A stretch of DNA of 64,000 nt from the NCBI GenBank assembly GCA_907163375.1, contig CAJQUW010012468.1, positions 161,501 through 225,500 on the forward strand. The letters are read 5' to 3'. The translations under genes were made by a program, and so were the position numbers. Source of the DNA: Prostheceraeus crozeri (taxonomy: Eukaryota > Platyhelminthes > Polycladida > Euryleptidae). Under the pieces are notes generated by a model. That model was not told the DNA's origin. It did not search any database and worked only from the letters and a program-made list of their open reading frames with translations. The stretch's first letter is position 1. Each line of letters begins with the position of its first letter. Positions 49,101-59,861 of this stretch are shown here, piece after piece.

Positions 49101-49385
49101 TTGGGGTAATGATTGTGTTGGAAACCTTAGCAACACATCTTCAACTCGAACTTTTGAAAGAATGAAACAAATAATCCAGCAGTCCAACTGACCTGACCAT
49201 CATATTTCGTCTGACATCAATGAATTTCAAACATAAAAGTTTGATGAACACGTTCATCATCGCATCGGTCAGTTTTTCTCCAAACATGTGATTAACGTCA
49301 GAACAAAATTCAAATGAACATAACTCGACAATCTATCCACAATTTGTGTCACCGAAGCCTCATAAAGTCAAATAGAATGCTGCAG
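46171..49385. other. Non-coding stretch, nothing recognised
   Basis: AT-rich. Local runs of AATTAATTG (46.37-46.46 kb) and AATCAATCA/TAATCATAAT (47.81-47.95 kb) are low-complexity. No gene. Confidence 0.45.
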
Positions 49386-49387
49386 AA

Positions 49388-49494
49388 CTCTATCGTAAAA
49401 TTTAAACGATAAGAAATATAAATATTGGCGAAATATCATCCAAATAATTTATGTCAATATTTTATCACGAAAATGAAATATATGGCGAGAAAGC
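49388..49494 (+). repeat. Left flank copy of the 49.6 kb purine array
   Basis: CTCTATCGTAAAAT, then CCAAATAATTTATGTCAATA and GAAATATATGGCGAGAAA match 50700-50770 with an extra 35 bp inside the left copy. Confidence 0.65.
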
Positions 49495-49614
49495 AGAAAT
49501 GTAGAAAAATAGATGGCAGAAATATTCTGCTATTTATTGCACAGAGAGAGCAAGCCAACATGAAGCGCGCCACATCATCTATTCCACCGACCCAGAGAAG
49601 AAAGAGAAAATACA

Positions 49615-49961
49615 AGAGGAAAGAAGAGAGGGGGAGAGAGGGAGAGCGGGAGAGAGGGAGAGAGAGGGAGAGAGGGAGGGAGGGAGAGATAGGGGGAGAG
49701 AGAGAGAAGGAGATCGGGGGAGAGAAGGAGATCGCGGGAGAGAGGGAGAGCGGGGGAGAGAGAGGGAGAGGGAGAGAGGGAGAGAGGGAGGGAGGGAGAG
49801 AGAGGGGGAGAGAGAGAAGGAGATCGGGCGAGAAAAGGAGATCGCGGGAGAGAGGGAGAGAGAGGGAGAGAGGGAGGGAGGGAGAGAGAGACAGAGAGAG
49901 AGAAAGAGAGAGAGAGAGGGAGGGAGAGAGGGAGAGAGAGAGAGAGAGGGAGGGAGAGAGG

Positions 49962-49992
<31 letters not shown>

Positions 49993-50545
49993 AGGGAGAG
50001 GGAGAGAGAGAGAGAGAGGGAGAGAGAGAAAGGGAGAGCGGGAGCGAAGAGAGGGAGAGAGAGAGAGGGGGGAACAGGTCCACGCACTGACCTCGATCGA
50101 GAAGATTCCCGAGCTTCGAGACTTCATCATCAGAGAAGAAAAGAAGTTGAGAAATGAGGAAATGAATGTGGAAAAGCGGAAAAAGGAGAAGATAGAGAGG
50201 GGGACGACAGAGAAGAGGAGGAAGGAAGAAGGAGATGCTGGAGAAGGAGATAACAGGAGAAGAAGAGGAATGAGGAAAACAATGTGAAGAGTAAAAAGTA
50301 GAAGATATAGACGGAAGAAGAGGAAATAAGAAAACAATGTAAAGATGAAAGGAGAATAGAGAGAGAATGAGGAAGAAGGAAAGCCATTAGAAGAGGGAAA
50401 AGAAGAAGAATAGAAGGAATGATGTGTGGATGAGGATTGAAAGGAGGAAGGAATAGGAACCAAAAAAAGATGAAGGAGAACAAGACAAGATTGAGGGGAG
50501 AGAGGAAGACGAAAACGGGAAGTGTGGGTCGAAAGCGAATGACAA
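49615..50545. repeat. Polypurine tract (GGGAGAGA-rich, then GAAGGAGAA-rich)
   Basis: Nearly pure A/G on the plus strand to about 50080 with short tandem (GGGAGAGA) repeats, followed by a purine-rich but less regular part. Long frames in several phases and both strands are composition artefacts. Confidence 0.92.
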
Positions 50546-50699
50546 AAGGATGCAGAATGTGAGACGGAAGGTTGTAGTTACTCAATATACAAGAGACCTG
50601 CGTGAAAGACGAGGAAATTTCATGCCGTTGGTCAGAGTGTCGACTATCGAAGCAAATCTTCACAATATGTCATTAAAGCAGGTTGAGAAGTGTCGTAAA

Positions 50700-50770
50700 C
50701 TCCATCGTAAAATCTTCCAAATATTTTGTGTCAACATTTAATCACTAAATGAAACATATGGTGAGGGAAA
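50700..50770 (+). repeat. Right flank copy of the 49.6 kb purine array
   Basis: CTCCATCGTAAAATCTTCCA, TTGTGTCAACATTTAATCAC, GAAACATATGGTGAGG; same orientation as the left copy. Confidence 0.65.
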
Positions 50771-51211
50771 ACAACAGAGGGAGATAGAAGTAAAGAAAAA
50801 AAGAAGGAAGAAAGACTATTCCTTTCACAGCGCAGCGAAATGATCTACGAATGTGTTTCTGTCGCTGGAATGAAAATTTATGCGAAAATATTTCCTTTCC
50901 TATCCGACATTTATTCATGAAGCTTATTTGACATCAAATCTGATCGGGAAATGAAGGATATTTGCTCTTTTTCAATACCGCTCACATCTTTGATTATCAA
51001 TTCAATTAAAGCGACAATAAATTAAAGAGGCAATACAATAGACGGCAGGAAAAGTTGAGAACAGAGTTAGGACAACAGCTGGAGTCCATAGAAATATCAA
51101 GCGTGTCTTTGCAATGTTTGAGAGGACAGCAATAGCAACAATAACTATGTAAAGACGAGGCTGCGTTGTCGCTGAGGTATTGCAATATGATTCTATGGTA
51201 ATATTATTGCG

Positions 51212-51257
51212 GACATAGAAATTAACAATACCGTAGTCTACTATTATCTACTTCCAT
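51212..51257 (-). mobile_element. CATAGAA-type short palindromic element, copy 3 (inverted)
   Basis: ACATAGAAATTAACAATACC ... CTATTATCTACTTCCATG, the reverse of the copies at 20.4 and 28.9 kb. Confidence 0.6.
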
Positions 51258-51339
51258 GCATGGAGAATATACAATACACAGACATCTTATCACAATGAAG
51301 TCTCACACACAAATTTAGTCATATATCATAGATATAGTG

Positions 51340-51570
51340 AATACATCTGCTTCAAGTGTCTTACAATTGAAATCTGAAACTCGCAGGAACTTACTAATTG
51401 GGCAAAAAGAAAGATAATCATTAAAAAAAGTTGCGTCCGGTGGATAACAGTCACTGAACTGCTGCTCATTGTTAGCAGATTGTGCCATTTCATTAACGTT
51501 ACATGTTCCAATGCTTCCCTTCTAGTCAAACGGAAGAAGAGACGACCTGTCGAATTCTGTGCTGAAACTC
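51340..51570 (+). repeat. Dispersed non-coding repeat, copy 3
   Basis: AGGAACTTACTAATTGGGCA, TCATTAACGTTACATGTTCC and GTCAAACGGAAGAAGAGACG match parts of 8.76-9.21 kb. Confidence 0.6.
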
Positions 51571-52496
51571 TATCATAGAGCAAGTATATTAGGTAGAGTG
51601 GTAACTCCGCATTTATTAAATCCACAATGTGTATAGACCTTCGATTTTATTAAATGAACTCGAGGGGACACAGTTGGTAATTGTTACCAGAAGTGAGATA
51701 TGAAAGTTTAGCAGTTTTGAAGAAATTGCCACGGAATCGAGTGATCATTATTGTAATGCAGAAGGAAATGATGTTATTTTACAGATCGTCCGTGTCATGA
51801 CAGTCTTGGAGATGTTTGTTAAATTAGCAACTCGATGGGTTGCTACTTTCATGCTCAACCACAAGAGTACAGTTACTTAAGCGTGATCATATCACAAGGA
51901 AACTGCCACTTGCAGAGCAAAATCACATAATCAAAGACAATGATTTCAATTAACTTCAAAAGATGTAAATGGTTCCACATCGCTATTCAGATTCAACAAA
52001 TGAAACATGAATTTAGTGAATCATAAAATCATACCGATGAAAACTGAATTAAAAACTAGAAATTTCAGCCAAGAAAGCAGAATAAGATCGCGATTTTTTC
52101 ATGAAGATTTTCATTATACTACGGATCATGAAATTCCCTTGATAATCAGCTTAATTTCCGCGTAATTAGGATGCTCATTAGCAAATATTCATTCCTTTTG
52201 ATATCCAACTTGCTTCATACTACTCATACGGGGGGTCATCTCGTTAGTATACAAATTGGCAAAATTTTCACTTTTTTAAAACTGCTCAAATAATTTTTTG
52301 GACAACGGGAACGTAATCTCCGAAAAAAACTGAATATTTTCATATAAAAAATTTCACTGTATACAGACGCTTTATGAGTCGACACTCTATCATATATCCC
52401 TACTCTATGAACTCTATAATAGAGATAGAATAGATAGAAATGATAGAGGACTAGGACGGAAATGCAATTGAAACAAACCGCCACATTGAACTACCG

Positions 52497-52680
52497 GCGC
52501 TGTGGTCTTGTGTAGAGTGTTCGCTCTGCGTCCAGAAGACTTTAGTTCAATCCTTGGTAGTGTCAAACTAGGCACACTCTGCATTCTTGCTTAGTACTCA
52601 GCACGAAGGAAAGAGAGTGGGACAAACGAAACTCGGCCACATGAAAGAAACGCGTCAGGTTAATGTGCTTCCGAGTATAA
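52497..52680 (+). mobile_element. tRNA-derived SINE-like sequence
   Basis: TGTGGTCTTGTGTAGAGTG (A-box side), TTCGCTCTGCGTCCAGAAG (anticodon arm) and AGTTCAATCC (B-box) form a degenerate tRNA head, followed by a non-tRNA body. Typical layout of a SINE; no tail identified. Confidence 0.6.
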
Positions 52681-52692
52681 ACAAGAATCAAT

Positions 52693-53208
52693 TACCGTAA
52701 ATACCCGCGTATAGGACGATACCATGTATAGGACGCAGTGGATATTTGACCCTAAAAACGATTGAAAAATGTGTGCTTGTGTATAGGACGCATCCTAATT
52801 TTAGTCCTAAATTTCCATTAATTTTTATAGAAACGGTGACCATAAGTTAATCAAGGTGAACTCCATTCAATAGCTATGATCGTCGTGTGTGCTGATTGCT
52901 GACTCACTCATCCTGTCAGTCAGCAGATGTCTGTCTAGCCTATGTAGACTATCGTGGAAAGGATGGGTTTATTGTTCGAATCGACATTGATCATCAGTAT
53001 TGCGCGTAATCCAAAATCAAGTTCTGTGCGTCAGAAAACAACAGTGCACTTCTCATATTGATAAATATTGTAAGCTTGAAATTTTTATAATAAATTTTTG
53101 ATTTTAAGATAAAGCACAATTTTTATAAAAGTATCCATCGATATGACGCACCTTGGCCTTTAGGTCAACTTCTTAAGAAAAATACGCTATACGCGGGTAT
53201 TTACGGTA
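52693..53208. mobile_element. pogo/mariner-like miniature element, 22-bp perfect TIR, TA site
   Basis: TACCGTAAATACCCGCGTAT at the left is perfectly inverted at 53187-53208 (22 bp including the TA). Taking TA as the target duplication, the element proper is 52695-53206. The subterminal GTATAGGACGCA word recurs several times inside the left end. No transposase frame. Confidence 0.85.
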
Positions 53209-53775
53209 TTTGTTTAAACAATATTGCGTCGTGGACAGCATGCGTTGACAACAGCACAGAAGAACCGATACTGCTGTCTTTATAATTATCAGCCGCACGG
53301 CAAAGCTGAGATAAAGAAATGTAACCTGATGTGCAGCCCTTCAGCTTATTCAACTACTCTGGATATTCTAGGCTAGTTTGGGCTATTCCGAGTCGTGCTG
53401 ACGAACCCCTGCAGAGGTAAACGCATGATCATTTAATTAGCACTTAGATAGAAGAGCGAAATTCTGCTCATGTCTTGCCAATGTACATCACCTTTTATTT
53501 GTTTATAGAACACATTTCCTGTTTCTAAGTCTGCATCAATTTGTGAAGGACTCTTTTTCTGCCTCGTTCCCTGCAGAAGCTCGTGTCGGGCCAGGAGAAT
53601 AACGTGTCACAAACTTCTAACTCCTGTGATTGCACCACATAGAACACTTCTCAACAATTCACAAGTGATTGCATTCTCCGAGCTACAACTCGAGGAAGGA
53701 AGACTTTCCTCTAACATAATTTACACTTGTCTCTCTACGATTTCATTTACATCGACTTTGGCAATTAATTTATGA

Positions 53776-53945
53776 TATCAATTCAGCATTTATCATCCAA
53801 TTGTATTGAGTGGAGACACCCAGACGGTAATAAGAATTTCACTGCCACTAACTGTCTCTACACACATCCCTCATATTGCATGCACACAATCGCGAAATAT
53901 TGTAAAGTGAACAAAGCGCAAGGAATTTGAATAAGATAGAAACCC
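53776..53945 (+). repeat. Left direct repeat flanking the 54 kb purine array
   Basis: About 170 bp matching 55468-55633: ATCAATTCAGCATTTATCAT, GAGTGGAGACACC, CACTGCCACTAACTGTCT, GCGAAATATTGTAAAGTGAA, GAATTTGAATAAGATAGAAA. Confidence 0.92.
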
Positions 53946-53999
53946 ACAGCGGGACGGGTAATTCCACCACCACCACCGTATTAATTAGCAAGACAAGGA

Positions 54000-55455
54000 A
54001 GAAATAAAGGTTGAGGAAGAAGGAGAAGAGGTGGAGAAGAAGAAGGAAGAATATTGAAGAAGGAGAAGAAAGAGAAGGAGCAGAAGGAGGAGAGGTGGAG
54101 AAGAAGAAGGAAAAAGATTGAAGAAGGAGAAGAAGGAGAAGGAGCAGAAGGAGGAGAGGAAGAAGAAGAAGGAAAAGACGGAGAAGGAGAAGAAGGAGAA
54201 GGAGAAGGAGGAGAGGAAGGAAGGAAGGAGAACTAAAGAAGAGGAAGGAGAAGGAGGAGAAGGAGCAGAAGGAGGAGAGGAAGGAGAAGAAGGAGAGGAA
54301 GGAAGGAAGGAGAACTAAAGAAGAGGAAGGAGAGAGAGAAGACGGAGAAGGAGAAGAAGGAGAAGGAGGAGAGGAAGGAGAAGAAGGAGAAGGAGCAGGA
54401 GAAGGAGGAGAAGAAGGAAGAATTAAGAAGAAGGAAGAATTAAGAGGATGAGAAGAAGAGGAGATGAAAGAAGGATAAGACGGAGAAGGAGAAGAAGGAG
54501 AAGGAGGAGAGGAAGGAGAAGAAGGAGAAGACGGAGAAGGAGCAGGAGAAGGAGGAGAAGAAGGAAGAATTAAGAAGAAGGAAGAATTAAGAGGATGAGA
54601 AGAAGAGGAGATGAAAGAAGGATAAGACGGAGAAGGAGAAGGAGCAGAAGGAGGAGAGGAAGGAGAAGAAGGAGAAGGAGGAGAGGAAGGAAGGAAGGAG
54701 AACTAAAGAAGAGGAAGGAGAGAGAGAAGACGGAGAAGGAGAAGAAGGAGAAGGAGGAGAGGAAGAAGAAGAAGGAGAAGACGGAGAAGGAGCAGGAGAA
54801 GGAGGAGAAGAAGGAAGAATTAAGAGGATGAGAAGAAGAAGGAGATGAAAGAAGGATAAGACGGAGAAGGAGAAGAAGTAGAAGGAGGAGAGGAAGAAGA
54901 AGAAGGAGAAGACGGAGAAGGAGCAGGAGAAGGAGGAGAAGAAGGAAGAATTAAGAGGATGAGAAGAAGAAGGAGATGAAAGAAGGATAAGACGGAGAAG
55001 GAGAAGAAGGAGAAGGAGGAGAGGAAGGAGAAGAAGGAGAAGACGGAGAAGAAGAAGGATAAGACGGGGAAGGAGAAGGAGGAGAAGGAGGAGAGGAAGG
55101 AGAAGAAGGAGAAGACGGAGAAGAAGAAGGATAAGACGGGGAAGGAGAAGGAGGAGAGGAAGGAAGGAAGGAGAACTAAAGAAGAGGAAGGAGAAGGAGG
55201 AGAGGAAGGAGAAGAAGGAGAAGACGGAGAAGAAGAAGGATAAGACGGGGAAGGAGAAGAAGGAGAAGGAGGAGAGGAAGGAGAAGAAGGAGAAGACGCA
55301 AGAGGAGCAGGAGAAGGTAAAGAAAGAGAAAAGAAGAATATTGAAGAAGGAGAAGGAGTAGGAGAACGAGGAGAAGAAGTAGATGAGGAAGGAGAAGAAG
55401 GAAGAATTAAGAGGATGAGAAGAAGAGGAGATGAAAGAAGGAGAAGAGGAGAGAG
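54000..55455. repeat. Polypurine array (AGGAGAAGG-rich)
   Basis: Almost only A/G on the plus strand, with nested block repeats (GAAGGAAGAATTAAGA, GATGAAAGAAGGATAAGACG, GAAGGAAGGAAGGAGAAC). Glu/Lys/Arg-rich and Ser/Pro-rich frames on the two strands are not accepted as genes. Confidence 0.95.
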
Positions 55456-55467
55456 ATATTCGTTTGA

Positions 55468-55633
55468 CATCAATTCAGCATTTATCATCCAATTGTATTG
55501 AGTGGAGACACCGAGGCGGCAGAATTTCACTGCCACTAACTGTCTTTACACACATCCTTGATCTAGCATGCACACACTCGCGAAATATTGTAAAGTGAAC
55601 AAAGCACAAGGAATTTGAATAAGATAGAAACCC
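55468..55633 (+). repeat. Right direct repeat flanking the 54 kb purine array
   Basis: Same orientation as 53776-53945, with scattered substitutions and small indels. Confidence 0.92.
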
Positions 55634-56012
55634 TATTGAAATTGGTAAGAGAAAAACGTCGTCAGAGAGAAAGAGTGAGCCGGTGACCAGAACGATAATA
55701 GCCTTCTCCGACTTGAATTTCTTTTTCTGTGTCCGTGGATCTGACGAAAGCCGAACAATGATGGCCTTGGAATATCGACTCTTCAAATGCCAAAAGTCTG
55801 ATATCCTTTGATAGAAAGCGAAACCACTTCTTTCCGTCATGTTTTCTACTGTAATCTCCTGCGGAGTTTCATTTCAAACCACAGAGCCAATCTTCACAGT
55901 TATGAAACAGCAGCATGGGGAGAATAGAAACTAGGTTGACATAGATCCGATCCGATAATGATCTCGAACAACAATACTATAGGAATATCGCCCATTTCAT
56001 AGAGGTAGGATT

Positions 56013-57045
56013 GCTCGACATCTAAGCTGTCTTGGGTATCTATTGTGATACCTAAGCTGTCTTGAGTATCTATTGTGATATCTATGCTGTCTCAGGTATC
56101 TATTGTGATATCTAAGCTGTCTCACGTATCTATTGTGGCATCTAAGCAGTCTTAGGTATCTATTGTGATATCTAAGCTTTCTCAAGTATCTATTGTGGCA
56201 TCTAAGCAGTCTTAGGTATCTATTGTGATATCTATGCTGTGTTAGGTATCTATTGAGATATCTATGCTGTCTCAGGTATCTATTGTGATATCTGAGTTGT
56301 CTCAGGTATCTACTGTGATATCTATGCTGTCTCAGGTATCTATTGTGATATCTATGCTGTCTCAAGTATCTATTGTGATATCTATGCTGTCTCAGGTATC
56401 CATTGTGATATCTCAGCTTTCTCAAGTATCTATTGTGGCATCTAAGCTGTGTTAGGTATCTAATGTGACACCTATGCTGTCTCAGGTATCTATTGTGATA
56501 TCTATGCTGTCTTAGGTATCTATTGTGATATCTAAGCTGTCTTGGGTATGCATTGTGATATCTAAGCTGTCTCAGGTATCTATTGTGACATCTAAGCTGT
56601 CTTGGGTATCTATTGTGATATCTATGCTGTCTTAGGTATCTATTGTGATATCTATGCTGTCTTAGGTATCCATTGTGACATCTAAGCTTTCTCAAGTATC
56701 TATTGTGATATGTATGCTGTCTCAGGTATCTACTGTGATATCTATGCTGTCTCAGGTATCTATTGTGATATCTATGCTGTCTCAGGTATCTATTGTGACA
56801 TCTAAGCTGTCTTGGGCATCTATTTTGACATCTAAGCTGTCTTGGGTATCTATTGTGATATCTATGCTGTCTCAGGTATCTACTGTGATATCTATGCTGC
56901 CTTAGGTATCTATTGTGACATGTATGCTGCCTTAGGTATCTATTGTGATATATATGCTGTCTCAGGTATCTACTGTGATATCTATGCTGTCTCAGGTATC
57001 TACTGCGATATCTATGCTGTCTTAGGTATCTATTGTCTTCTCTTA
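56013..57045. repeat. 30-bp minisatellite, about 34 copies, no indels
   Basis: Unit TCTATGCTGTCTCAGGTATC plus TATTGTGATA. Units vary by substitution (CTCAGG/CTTAGG/CTTGGG, TGATA/TGACA/TGGCA), but the 30-bp register holds from end to end. Because 30 is divisible by three, decapeptide-repeat frames open in several phases on both strands; this follows from the unit. Confidence 0.97.
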
Positions 57046-57415
57046 GACTTCAATGACATAGATATCTGTTGCACTTCAAAGAAGGTAGGTATGGCACGTT
57101 TGTTTTATTATTATGGGACTCTATAATCAGCCAGAGAAATGGAACCATCTTCAAACACTTCTCAAGTTTCATATCACCTATTCGTTACGTGCTTCTGACT
57201 TCTCGTTTTGTTTAAGTGCGCGGAACTACAATGGCAACAGCCGTGTGTTGATGGCAATTTCAGCCGCTTAGTCAGGCACCGATGTAGGCTGTAAATGATG
57301 CCAGACCTTCCACATAATCAAATTTACGAAAATCCGTAGATGCAAATTCTTGACGTAAAGCAGTGTAAGCTATTTTATCGAAATGATTTCATATTAAAGA
57401 GAAATGTTCCTATAC

Positions 57416-57787
57416 CTTCTCATTAACAACAGGAATGAAGTCTGAATGTCAAGCAAAAGATGTGAGGCTGGTAGGACCCGTTCTAGCGACCCGAGGTTAT
57501 CTGCACCTGTCGTTGTACCAACTATGCTGCGTGCGGTCACAAACGTGTCAGTAGACAGGATCAAGCCCTCACCATCACGCATCAGTTGTAATTGTATTAA
57601 CTCCCAGTGGAAAACGCTATCGTTTAAGTACCGTCTGTAATGACGTGTGTCCAAAGGATAGTATTGTCCGTAGGCTGATCGCATCGCGCTTTTGCCTGTA
57701 AATCGCAGTGTAACAGAAGGCAATTTGTTAGACTTCGGCTCGATATATGTCACACCGTGTTTAGTAAATAAAAAGCAGCATGAGCCT
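57416..57787 (-). CDS. Unassigned open frame, possible single exon
   Basis: A minus-strand frame of about 120-130 codons free of stops, opening just after a TGA near 57790. It includes YIEPKSNKLPSVTLRF, AYGQYYPLDTRHYRRYLN and GEGLILSTDTFVTARS. Composition is balanced and GC-richer than the surroundings, unlike the repeat-driven frames elsewhere. A possible donor (AG/GTATAG) lies at 57414-57416; the upstream acceptor is weak. I do not recognise the product. It could be a host exon or a fragment of an unlisted mobile element. Confidence 0.3.
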
Positions 57788-57799
57788 CCATAGACTCAA

Positions 57800-58360
57800 T
57801 GGTTGATACTTTTATCTTCAATAATGGAGCATACAAACAACTGACATCGCTTGCGCTAATTTCTTTTGGGAAACACTAAAATCACACATTTTATATACTG
57901 TGTTGGGAAGATCGTTTACAAATGCAGAAATTCAGAAAAATCCAATTACAGTCTGAGTATAGAAATTAGCAGTTTGTTCCGGTTCCATGCTATCTTATAT
58001 GAAACAAAACTATCCTGTGATCATATTATACACAACTTCCTAACACTCATTAGTCTTTGCATGTCAATGTGAAAGGAAATTAGTTAGTTGACGTAACGAA
58101 GACAATCTAAAACTGATTAGACAGAATATTCATTTTAAGCGATGTATATATCGTTTATACATGAGGTGGCCTTGAAGCTTGAATACAGCTGTAGAACATC
58201 GAAATATGATTGTGTAGTTATCACGACTTATATGTGACAATTATCCTACTCATCTTACTTATGCCTCTGTTTTACTTTCCGTTTCGTAGTAACGCTTACC
58301 AACGATTCATGATAACTAGGTGTTACAACCGGTTGGTAACGGAAGGCTACAACTTCATGG
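57800..58360. other. Non-coding stretch, nothing recognised
   Basis: No gene, RNA or repeat recognised. Confidence 0.45.
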
Positions 58361-58369
58361 TCAGTTCAT

Positions 58370-58445
58370 GGTAGTTCATGCTGTGGCCTTGTGCATTCGG
58401 GAGACCTTGGTTCAAACTTTCTTTGGGTCAAATCCCTAAAACTTC
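58370..58445 (+). mobile_element. Degenerate tRNA-derived SINE head
   Basis: CTGTGGCCTTGTGCATTCGG followed by GAGACCTTGGTTCAAAC resembles the anticodon-to-B-box part of the 52.5 kb SINE. Weak A box. Confidence 0.35.
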
Positions 58446-59173
58446 TTAAATGTCCTAAAAATGTAAATAAAAAATGCTCCTCGAAATGTATATGCACTCT
58501 TTAGAAAGCATAAACTTCATTATGGAAGCAATAATCATAGAGATTAATGATTATTGCACTGTGGTTCATCTCTTGCATGATTTCTGCATATTTACCTTCT
58601 ATAGCCAAACATGATGATGAATATCTTGTGTAAACATTTCCGACATCATTTTCGGGGACTTTGCAATGAGAGAATGATGCTAATTTGCAGTCTTTGAGAT
58701 TTTATCGTATACCCACAACAAACATCGATCTGTCATTATGAATTGATGCGTGGAATCACCTTTGAAAGCTAAAAACTCACGGCATATACATTTACAGAAA
58801 CAGTGGTTGAAACTCTGATATTCTTCGTTATTTCACCGTTCATGAAAGGTTTGTGAATCAGAATAAGACAAGTCACGCTATCCTTAGAATTGATTAACTC
58901 TCAGAGCACGCGATACAATAGTCAGCCTCAGATATTTCATCATTGAGACAAAGCTGACTGCATTTTTAGTTTTCAATCAGAATTAGATGATAAGGAAGAT
59001 TCTATTAATGAATTAAGATAAATTATCTGCATGAAATTGATTGGAAAGGACTGTTTGGGCAAACTTGACATGATAGCTATGATAATCCGATGTCTGTGTA
59101 ACAGTAAGAATGAAAAAACTGCCATTGCGAGTGTTCAATACAAGAATATTGTCAATTTCAAGGAAGACATCTC

Positions 59174-59358
59174 AGAGGGGTCGGATTGCTTGACATCTAT
59201 GCTGTCCTATGTACATAGAAGTACATAATAGTACATATAGCAGATAATAGGACTTTCTATGGCATTGTTAATTTCTGTGCCTGAGTATATATTGTCCTCT
59301 CTTAGAATTCAATAGCGTATGTATCTGATTTCTATGTTGCAATTCAAAGAAGGTAGTT
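59174..59358 (+). repeat. Unexpanded relative of the 56-57 kb minisatellite locus
   Basis: Left block GGATTGCTTGACATCTATGC matches 56007-56030. Right block (ATTGTCCTCTCTTAGAATTC ... TTCAAAGAAGGTAG) matches 57036-57090. Between them is about one 30-bp unit plus a CATAGAA-type element (59213-59279) in place of the 34-unit array. Confidence 0.8.
59213..59279 (+). mobile_element. CATAGAA-type short palindromic element, copy 4
   Basis: ACATAGAAGTACATAATAG ... GGCATTGTTAATTTCTGTG. Confidence 0.6.
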
Positions 59359-59384
59359 ATAACCATAGAAATAAACTGTTTATC

Positions 59385-59625
59385 TGAAGTTGACTAGAAT
59401 GAAAATTCACTCAATGTCGCGGCCTAGTCGGGGGAACTAAGTTGGGGCATGAAGAACCAATGGAGAGCTTAGAATTGTCCATGTGTCTGATTCTAACCAA
59501 TGATACTGCCGTTCACAGGCGTATCTACTGCAAGTGAAAATGCGTGCAAGTTTTGTGTGCAGTATTGTGCCTTGTATGAAGCTTTACTTCCATTCTAGAT
59601 GTTCTATTGCTACCAATTTTTTATG
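59385..59625 (+). mobile_element. Dispersed miniature element, copy 3
   Basis: Full-length relative of 14480-14712: GGGGGAACTAAGTTGGGGCA, GAAGAACCAATG, GTGAAAATGCGTGC, TTACTTCCATTCTAGATG. Confidence 0.75.
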
Positions 59626-59633
59626 ACACAGAT

Positions 59634-59861
59634 GACGCTTGTTATAGCATACTCTATACGCAGTCTAGAAATGGAACTACATTCATGCATTTCGAAAGTT
59701 CTGTGTGGACTCTTTGGCAAGAGGCAACAAATCGGATTATTCTCTTTGTTGAAGCCGGTGGGACTGGAATGGAGAAACAGCTGCCTGCTGATGACATTTT
59801 CAGCGGTTCGGTCTGGCACCAATCTGTGGCTATGTTGTTAGATCTTACGAAGAAGTACTAA
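59634..59861 (+). CDS. Unassigned open frame, weak exon candidate
   Basis: About 75 codons to a stop at 59861 following a CACAG near 59633; includes SVWTLWQEATNRIILFVEAG and ends LLDLTKKY. Two overlapping frames are also open, and the start lies at the edge of a miniature element. I cannot assign it. Confidence 0.18.
   Translation, partial: DACYSILYTQSRNGTTFMHFESSVWTLWQEATNRIILFVEAGGTGMEKQLPADDIFSGSVWHQSVAMLLDLTKKY

Noticed and set aside
49425-50663. Glu/Arg/Gly-rich and Ser/Leu/Pro-rich frames over the 49.6 kb tract
   Set aside because: Low-complexity purine/pyrimidine composition; several frames on both strands open together.
54054-55536. Lys/Glu-rich plus-strand frames and a 238-codon minus-strand frame
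   Set aside because: Same cause: a polypurine array without stop codons.
53776-55633. The ~170-bp direct repeats as LTRs of a retroelement
   Set aside because: No primer-binding site, polypurine-tract-plus-coding organisation, protein, or target duplication; the interior is only a purine array.
55997-56695. 232-codon minus-strand decapeptide-repeat frame as a gene
   Set aside because: The 30-bp unit opens frames in several phases and both strands; no start context or conserved flank singles one out. Kept only as a finding about register.
59031-59228. 65-codon plus-strand frame
   Set aside because: It runs into the duplicated minisatellite flank and a short palindromic element; no coding signature.
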